NCBI GenBank assembly: GCA_022925895.1
Contig: JAKSYS010000196.1
Location: 1-64,000, forward strand
Origin: Fragilaria crotonensis
Lineage: Eukaryota > Bacillariophyta > Fragilariophyceae > Fragilariales > Fragilariaceae
Reading direction: 5' to 3'
Length of the DNA: 64,000 bases
Shown one piece after another: positions 56,052-64,000 of this stretch. Position 1 is the first letter of the stretch, and every line of letters begins with the position of its first letter. The notes under the pieces are model-generated. The model searched no databases, was not told where the DNA came from, and saw nothing but the letters and a program-made list of their open reading frames with translations. A program made the translations under genes and the position numbers.

Positions 56052-57633
56052 ACTTTCTATTTCGAGTATCATAAATGTACCTGGAGTGCTCGTATTCGGA
56101 ATTGTGTATGAGAGTTCATGATGGATGTGTTGCGGTACAATGTACCGTACTCTCTTCCATTGTTTCACACGTCGTTACCGGGATAACAGACAACACTATT
56201 TTTGGGAGATTTCCAGCAAAAACATCTAATATCTTTCCGTTTTGCAATAACAGACAACACTATTTTTGGGAGATTTCAGCAAAAACATCTAATATCTTTC
56301 CGTTTTGCAATAACACCTATGAATATGACCGTACTTGTACAATCCAGCTAAACCTGTTTTGTTATGTCACTCACATTGACTGAATGTAACAATAACGCCG
56401 TTCAAGGTTTTGTACTGTATAAAGTATAAATACAATAACACAGGTTATTGATGGTAAAACCGTTTGTAGCCGGCAGCGCTATTGCTACATGACAACTTGG
56501 TATCGCAGGTGCCTTCAAAAATGATGAATTGATTATCAATGCCATGGCTTTGCAATCGATGGTTTCATCACAAACTTCTCTGCACTCCTATATTACAAGA
56601 ATCTAGTATAGTCACGTGCATTGAAGGCATGATGCATTCTTCACAGTGGTCATCATTCTTGGAATGGGTGCTGCTTCAAAGTGAATATTCAAAAGCATGA
56701 AGCACTTCCAATGATATCACCATGTTGCATGTCATACATGCCCGCAGTGTTCCAAAGGATTTTTGGCGTACTGTACCGTACATTGTAACACAAGAAATTG
56801 TCAGCATTCTATCGCCAAAAGTTAGCAGCCATGTTGACGAGAACACAATTACAGCCAGAACAGAATACCTATAACCAGCACTGCACTGAGATGAAGCTCT
56901 CTGAACTAAAAAATATCCTTCCTTTCACAAAGACCTGTCCAGGATTTCCTGGTTTTGCAGAACAAAGCCCAGTACTATGCGGTTCAATACAAAATGATCT
57001 AACCTGAATGTGTTGCAGACATTCCTTCATTGTATTCCTGGCCTTCACAATCATGTTGTCCAGTCAATAAGCGCGATATTTCTTCCAATGACGCCAATCA
57101 ACAGCACATGGCTGTCACGGATCACAGGTATGGTTGGTGACAATTCTTTTTCCAAAAACATACCACTGCATCATCATCTCGCAACCAAAATCTGAAAAAT
57201 ACGATTGATGTGTTCTTTGCAAACATATTGGTGAAAGGATTGCTCTTGCTGCGCTTAAATTTCTGTCATTTCTTCACAAAAAAGAAGGCAGCAGTCACTA
57301 CCAGCTGTCTGAATGCAAAGTCCGAGTCATCCCCATCACAAATCATAGTACTTTGTGTCACCTTTCAAGCATGTTGTGGTGTCATGCTAACCGGGTCATC
57401 ATCTGCTTACCATTTCAGTCAAAGAGGAAGAAAGGGTCAATTCTTTCAACAGCACTGTTGCTGATGAATGGACTCTCAAATTTGTTCAGCCTGAAGGTAT
57501 AATCATGTAATGGCGGTGTGGTTGCATGCTGTAACCTTTTTCCTAGCTAGTGAGATATTGATACTAGGAGATCACGATTTGGAGAAGACAATGTGTGCCA
57601 CCATCAATCTTTCAGTGTTTGAGAAAATAGCTA
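56052..57633. other. Intergenic, eroded sequence, no gene recognised
   Basis: Only short frames occur. A 64-bp unit is duplicated in tandem at 56183-56309. The rest has the look of old, mutated element DNA, but I cannot name a family. Confidence 0.45.
56183..56309. repeat. Tandem duplication, 64-bp unit, two copies
   Basis: ATAACAGACAACACTATTTT plus 44 bases, repeated immediately (56183 and 56247), almost identical, so it is a recent duplication. Confidence 0.9.
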
Positions 57634-58070
57634 GTTAAGTCCGTTAATTTCTTGGTGAACATACAATGGCCGGCAACTTGCTCCTCCAAATCGCATTGGT
57701 CCTAATAGAATTTCTTGCATTGTGTTTCTATTGAAACCACACCGGCCGGTACAATGATTGAAACTGCCTTGCACTGGATGGGTTGAGACCTCCAAGTTAT
57801 GAGCAGTGATGATGCAGCAGATTAAATAGATCTGAAGCATTATTCTTTCCTCAGGACCAATGGTTGTAGTCGTTGATCACAAGTTTGATGCCGACGTTTG
57901 TTGCACCTGCCTGTCCTAGCAATTCTTGATTGCCAGGTGTGCATGACAGTCATTGTGGAAGCTTGAATTGGAGCCATCCTGCGTCCAAGGCGCTGTCTTT
58001 TTTTGCTGAGTAGAATATCATCATCCACCAAAGCTTAACTTCTTTTTCTTGGCATTCAATTACCATCCCA
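57634..58070 (-). pseudogene. Eroded LINE reverse-transcriptase fragment (clade 2-like)
   Basis: The frame at 57840-57631 contains CGFNRNTMQEILLGPMRFGG, matching CGFNRNTKTEVLYGPKDLGG in LINE-d's thumb region. Just upstream (58031-57840) a frame reads VDDDILLSKKRQRLG, which may be the decayed region after the RT active site. It is old and broken. Confidence 0.6.
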
Positions 58071-58417
58071 AGCAATGATGGTAACCACAAACTCCAGCAT
58101 GATGTTCAAGGTCACCCGTTCTTGCAAGTGCTTAGGAAATAGATGGTACACCCATGATGTATTCTCCTTCTGACAAGGCAATATCCTTGGATCCCTTACA
58201 GGCGCATAAATGATCTGCATTGTCCATTGCCATGAGCCCATTCTGTGCGTGAGATGCTTTTGACTGCCATCCAAAAGACTACACTAGATTTTTGAGCTGT
58301 GGCCTAGTTAGCTAGCCTTACCTTCCCACATGATCATTCTGATATCTTGCTCATCTGCCTTGTAGAATTGTCCCACCATGACATATCTTGCATAAGGAAT
58401 AAATAAATAAATATAAA

Positions 58418-58473
58418 CTAATTATTGGGTTAGCACCGTCTCCAACCTTTGTCAAGATTGAAGTGTGTACCCC
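58418..58473 (-). other. Conserved 3'-end stem-loop module of LINE-e
   Basis: On the minus strand GGGTACAC, a weak hairpin (CAATC/GGTTG), GGTG-CTA-ACCC and ATAATTAG follow in the same order as in LINE-c and in the composite at 9092-9145. The outer parts are conserved while the hairpin sequence is not. Confidence 0.65.
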
Positions 58474-58531
58474 GGAGTGGCGTCACTGTACTAGTACAGT
58501 GTCGCGGCCCCTTTACTAAAATGTTCCACGA

Positions 58532-61500
58532 TTATAGTCTCTTGAAGAATTCCGTAATCGCAGTTTGGGTTTTACCGTCGTGTTCGTACCGTGCTCGAGC
58601 GTTTCGCATGTACAGTAACCACCTCCTCCTTACTGAATGACTTGCACGAAGTAAATCTCCCAGTGGACGTTCACAGAAATGTCGGTCGCCCGCGCTTACG
58701 AGTTCAGGATGGTTGTGAAGATGAGTGATCTCAAATAATTCTGGACAACGCAATCCTCGCATACCCTGCGAGTCATGGCCATGTAGTTTTTGGTTCCGTG
58801 CTTTCCACATCGACATACTGAATTCGTGGGTTGCTCGAATGATTTTCCGCATAGTCTGGAGACCCTTTGCCTGGATTATTTCCTCCGTATCACCTGCTGG
58901 TAGGGATGCTAGGTATCGCCACTCGACTGTGAAGAACCTCGCATGGCTGCAGACCATCCAATCCGTGACTGTTGTGCCACCGCCTTCACGATCGAAGATT
59001 GATGGAGACTCGGATACTCCGTCATATCCAAATGCTGGTCCTTGTTTTCCAGCCAGTTTAACAACATATGCTTGAGCGCCTTGACGGGTGGGAGCAGACT
59101 CGCAGTGTCTATCGCTCGTCTAAACAGACCAAGGGCTGTCTCTCGTCCTGGATTTTCAATACATTGGAGAACGTGGTCGTCATCTTCCTCCACCCGAAAA
59201 CAGCATGGACACAATCTCATGGTTGGGTCTTTATCTTCGCCACTTGGTACCTCCGTAGTCCAGTGTGTCTCTGGTTGTTCATGAACTTGACTTGTGCAGT
59301 GTGCTTAGATGGGGTCAGCGACCGGCAGAACTGGCTCAGTAGTTGAATATCAATCGTATTCCACTCGTCGTCGGTCCACTTGTGACGAGCTTGTAAATGT
59401 TGACGCAAATGATAGCCGTTGATGTGGAAGCGGATACACTCCTCCACCTGTCCTACTTGCTGAATGCCTTGAATCCAAATGGAGACTCTCGACTCTGGAA
59501 TATGGACCGTGATTTCTCTGGACTGTCGTCTTGTGGTACCATTGCGATATTCGGTAGCTAGTTCGTCCGCGCGGTTGTTTCGGATGACATCCTTGCTTGG
59601 ATTTTTGTACTTTGATGACCTTTTACCCATGTTGGTAGAAGCTGAGAGCGTAGAGAAGTTCGATACGATCTTATCTGGGCAAGGAGATCTGAGTTTGTGG
59701 GTTGTTTCCACCTGGGCTTATGGGCTGAAGTATGCTTCTCGACGTTCGAAATTGCTGCTTTACTGTCACACACCCACCGTAGCTTCCCCTGAATCTTTGT
59801 GCCCCACTGGTGAACGAGCAACGACAGTAACAGGAGTGGAGCAGCCAATCCAGCAATCTCGCATCGAGTCGAATTAGCAACATCTCTGGGCCCGTCGACT
59901 GGTCCCGATCCTTCGTACAGGATGATATTCTCTGAAGTGCTCAGTGTCCACCCGAATGTACCCTAGCATCTTTCAAACCGCCGTCGCTAGCAATCGTGAG
60001 ATTCTTTTTCGAGCGGCTGGCTTCCCATACTTCTGCTTCAGATACACATAGTCGGACTGAACTGAGTAACCGTCGTTGATAAGGGGGTAGCGTTTCCATT
60101 TGGATGCTGTCCGTACTATTAGTGAAAAGATCAGCGGGCTCTTCCCGCGGCCGGATATTCTGCTTGATTTCTTGCAGATTGTCTATCGGTCTCCTCTTCC
60201 ATAAGTCTCCATATCGTAAATAATTTGACGAGATATAACGTCGCCATAGTCGTCGTTGGTGGGCGGACGGTCGCTCCTGGCGAGGCCACCCAGGTATGGT
60301 TTCGAAATGTGGAGGCCTGTCACCCCCTAGGAGATGTTGGGAGATCTTTCTGTGGTCGTGGGAGCAACACAAGTCAGACAGCTTGAAACATTGCAGGTAT
60401 AGGCGAACCAAATTTATATCCCTTTGTTGAACACGAGAGTATCGGGATAGCCGATCAGGATCCATGATTGCCGTATCCTGCTTCCCTTTTAGATCAACTT
60501 GTAGTACATCCGTAACATGGATCGCCATGTTGTGATTCGACAGAAATTGGCGGAGAGAAAGGATCCACGTTGGCGTCAGGTAATCCAAAACGATTGTTGG
60601 ATGCTCCAGAAGATGGGACAAAATACCCGCTTCCAACTGAAGCGTCTTCAATTGTATGACCAAAAGTTCTCCCACTTCCGTACGACGGTAGATATGATGG
60701 CGAAAGTACTTCACCATCTCAATTCCACACTCGGTGCGAAGATCCATCAGTCCCAATCCTCCCATGGAAAGCGGCCCGTGGCGGACTGCTGTTGGTAGAT
60801 TCCTATTCATCCCTAGCTTTTGTACAATTGCCGGCAATATCCTTGTTTGTATCTGTTCCAACTCCTCCTCATCGATCGCTAACGCTGGAAGCGAGTATCG
60901 CATTGCTGGCTCATAGGTTGTTCGTACGAAAACTCTTATGTCGCTCGACGTCAACCGTGGTGTCTGTATCCGGGATGCGTACTCGTCGGCCTTTTTCTTC
61001 AGTATGGAAACGTGGTGGGAAAAATCGCCGATCGGGTTTTGGTAAACTCCAAGTATTCGTGTTGCTTGATTGAGTGATTGTCGGCGAATTACAACTCGGT
61101 GCGGATCTTGTCCTTGGCTCAATCTGACTGTTGCGAGGGGATCTATCGTTTGCTCTCGAAGAATGGGACGTCCTGACCTCCAATCCCAATACATGACAAA
61201 CCACGAGCATTTTGAAAGATTTAGAGAACCTCCGGAGTAGTGCAATAGTTTCTCCCATGTTTGTGCTAGATCTTCAAGGCTTGTTACGAGATCTTCAAAG
61301 GACATACTTCCGTTGTCCGTGAATCCGAGGGCAGTGTCGTCCACAAATGCATCCACCAATCTCGAATGCGTATTGACGCCGTCCGATGATCGGAAGCTCA
61401 TTCGGAGGGGACTGACTCGCTCCAGCGTATTCAGAAGAATGACTACCAACGTGAGCCAAACAGCAGGGGATGCTCCGCTGCCTTGCCCCGTACCAAAAGA

Positions 61501-64000
61501 GGAGCAAATGGAGTACCTGTATAGGAATTCTCCGACACTCCATACACAGTTTTAACCATATAGCGCATAAGTTCCAACGATTGGGCGTGAGACCTTACAG
61601 CATTGATCGGCATGCCGCATCGTCGGGCGGCCAACATTCCCAGGGCTACTATGATACGATCGAAACACGCAGACGCGTCATTATCGAATCGAGCGTAGTT
61701 GGTCTTCAAAAGTCTACTCATGTCGGCCGTTAGTTGGGTCAACATGATAGGTTCCATTGTCGTTTTCCTGGAGTTGAACCGTGTTGGCCCGAGTTGAGTA
61801 GATTCATCTGCACTGCTCTCCGTACCAGTCGCGATCCCCAAGTGAGTTTCAGGAACAAGTTATAGTCTGCCTCGAACAGATGAATGATACGTAGACGATT
61901 GATTTTGGGATCTCCTTATCTTTTCGATCATGACGTTCACTGCTTTTTGCCATCTGGGAATAGATATCCCGCGTGTCACAACAATGTTCAAGAATTTGGC
62001 CATACTGTCGAGCAGGATCGGATCCTGTACCAACGCTTTATAGTGACCGAGGTGTCGTCCAGATGGGGACGTAGTGGTAGATTCCTTCCAACTTAGGATT
62101 CCTTTCTTGAAATCCTCACTGGAGATGGTAATGGGGATTGGATCAGCGTCTTGTACCGAGTTGGGAATGGTGAACGACGCGAGAAACTCTTTCAATAGCA
62201 TGTCGTCTCCATGCCATGAAGATGGTACTATCCCCCGTAGGAGATCCTCGGCTGCAGGAGACAAACTGGTGAATGTTAACGCGTCATGGATCGTGCCATT
62301 GCCGCAAGGTGAAGAAGCTGCAGCTCTGAATGCGTCTCTATTGAACTTGACAAGGTGGGCTTCGATTTCCCTCGCGAGAGATGATGGTGTCCCACATTAT
62401 GTCCGCAGGGGAGGTCTCCTCCAATACCGTGTGCACATCGCCGGGCTGAGTTACCTTGCTGGCTTCTTTCTCGCGAGGAATTTTCAACTTTGTGAGTGGA
62501 GAGTATTCCCCCCGGTTTAATCAAGTTTTTGATATGTGAAAACATATTTCGATTTGATTCACTCGAGAGTGTTCGTCGTACGATTTTGGCCTTTCGCATG
62601 GATTCATGTTTCGTGTGGTGATTAGTGTCAGCGTCGTATGTGTCTAACAGATCTTGAAAACTCTGTTGGCGGTGAGACAATGAATGTTTCTGAACGATGC
62701 GCAGTTGTTTAGATGCCTCGTTGAGACGCTTTCTGACCGTGTTCACATCCAATGCCTGACCAAACTCGGGAAGTCGAAAGGACGAGTCAAATTCTTGAAT
62801 CTTCGTTTCCCATCTTTGAAAGGTTTCTTGGTAATCTGCCCCATGTAGGAGTTCGCGCAGTCGGAGTTTCCAGTATCGCATTATCACCCCCGTATTGCGT
62901 AGTTTCGGCGACCATTTATATGTTTTCGGTTGGATGTGGAGAACCTTTTCGGCATGCATCATCGCGCGGCCTTGGTCGTTGTCCCACGCACATAAGAGTT
63001 TGCGGAGTTGTGGCGTTGTCATTTCCTGATGACGTGCATGTAACTCTTGGATCCGAGATTCCATATTGTGAGTCTCGTAGTATTTCCGGACTCCCGATAG
63101 ATACGTAGCAACCATTTCTGGATTTCCACTGTACAACGATCTCATATTCGGTGTATCCATTGGACTATCAACCGTATCCCTAGGATTTCTTCCAGTCTTA
63201 GATCGACATAGAGACCTCGGTGATCTGATTGTGGGCCTCTATATAAGCAAGACTGCCTTGGCGCATTACAGAGGATACAACTTTTGGACACCTGAGTATA
63301 TAATCGATCCGTCGATTCGCTGAACCAATAAATGTGGATGGGGCAGGGTGAGTGCTGTGTAAGTCAGACAAATCGCAGGATCCAATAAATTCCTGCAAGT
63401 GCTTATCCTGATAGATGGTTCCGTTTGCGTCCATCATTACCAAAATCGAGTGCCCTGCATTCTGGAGCTTCATGATTGTCTGTCGGAGATCTGATAGTAT
63501 CCTCTGTCGGGGCTGGGGAGAAACTTCACCTTGTCTCCGGTAGTACTCATGTTCCCTTACCAATGCACTCCCTAGTGGCGCCTGCCTTACTGATCCTCGC
63601 ATACTCTGTAGACAGTGAGTAACGAAAGAGTGGATCCGCCTTTACCTTCGATGGTGATTCCACTCCATCTGCCCAGTCCTGTAGGGTCGCAGATTCCTGG
63701 ACCTTGAACTGTCGTTGTGTGTTTTCCTCGGATAGTGGTGAGACATCCCCTGCCTGAAAAGATTCGCTACTCGAACATCGATCCACCTCCGTTATTGGGT
63801 ACCCAAAGACTGTTTTCCCCAATCTAAACTGTCTCTTAACACTCGCTGTGTATTCCATTTGGAGATGGTATTGTTGCCACGCGGTGTTTGTCTCAGCCAA
63901 TCCAAAACAGTCGACCCGAATGCCGCCATCTGGGACATGTAGTATTTGTAGTCCTCCAATCCGGAGGAATACGTCAATCCCTTTACATTCTGAAAGAATA
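58532..64000 (-). pseudogene. LINE-e ORF2: endonuclease, reverse transcriptase, RNase H, CCHC finger
   Basis: An apurinic-type endonuclease lies at about 64000-63200 (AETNTAW, VMMDANGT, RRIDYIL). Reverse transcriptase lies at about 61760-60900 (FDNDASACFDRI; DAFVDDTALGF at about 61345), followed by a long thumb in the 502-codon frame 61449-59941. RNase H starts with ASDGGLKD near 59985 and continues with VCDSKAAI and NNRADELA. A CCHC finger (LCPCCFRVEEDDDHVLQC) lies near 59210-59155. The C-terminal end is QTAITEFFKRL, with a perfect PIP-box consensus at 58544-58567. About eight frame changes split it. It is clearly diverged from LINE-c but in the same clade. Confidence 0.85.

Larger units (their letters stand above)
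58397..64000 (-). mobile_element. LINE-e (clade 1), 5' part beyond the window
   Basis: Collinear with LINE-c ORF2 and running on the minus strand off the right edge. The 3' UTR (58531-58397) carries a perfect 18-bp palindrome CACTGTACTAGTACAGTG (58484-58501), the conserved hairpin module (58418-58473) and a tail of TTTATTTATTTATT. ORF1 and the 5' end, and hence the target duplication, cannot be checked here. Confidence 0.9.

Overview
The window looks like nuclear DNA of a diatom (probably a pennate one; the species cannot be fixed from sequence alone). The evidence is a protein with a signal peptide followed by an ASAF-type plastid-targeting motif, short GT-AG introns, a nuclear gene for a bacterial-type (mitochondrial) ribosomal protein L11, Ty1/copia elements, RNase H-bearing LINEs and a tyrosine-recombinase (DIRS-like) retroelement. 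Most of the window is mobile DNA; host genes lie between 24 and 52 kb.

Layout. 0.2-1.1 kb: five ~200-bp tandem repeats. About 1.1-21.3 kb: a nest of elements. A fossil DIRS-like element has been split by three LINE-machinery insertions, each with a 15-17 bp target duplication: a 5'-truncated LINE (LINE-a), a 1.1-kb non-autonomous composite carrying a minisatellite, and an 8.9-kb full-length LINE (LINE-c). LINE-a was later hit by a Ty1/copia element whose two 324-bp LTRs look identical. 21.3-24.3 kb: repeats and intergenic DNA. 24.4-26.3 kb: an ABCG half-transporter with CRE-like sites upstream. 26.9-30.5 kb: a 5'-truncated LINE (LINE-d) with a 15-bp target duplication, then a Ty1/copia relic. 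32.2-34.4 kb: two convergent membrane-anchored methyltransferases. 34.5-41.6 kb: a 7-kb element with long inverted arms and a 10-bp target duplication (Mutator-like). 41.6-45.9 kb: two related short inverted-repeat elements around a broken glycosyltransferase. 46.2-48.8 kb: a SET1/trithorax-type histone methyltransferase. 49.7-51.6 kb: mitochondrial L11 and a plastid-targeted DUF1295 membrane protein. 51.9-56.1 kb: a complete PIF/Harbinger transposon with transposase and Myb-like partner genes. 58.4-64 kb: a further LINE (LINE-e) running off the window.

The most notable points concern the LINEs. LINE-c, LINE-e and the 1.1-kb composite share a 3' end in which conserved flanks enclose a hairpin whose sequence differs in each copy, which looks like a structure recognised by the reverse transcriptase. 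All four LINE proteins end in a PCNA-interaction (PIP)-box-like motif, a perfect QxxLxxFF/QxxIxxFF in two. LINE-a and LINE-d belong to a second clade with a different conserved 3' end.

Caution: several otherwise well-conserved host genes (ABCG, glycosyltransferase, SET, DUF1295) carry one or more single-base frame changes, while others are intact. This may be decay, but residual insertion/deletion errors in the assembly would look the same.
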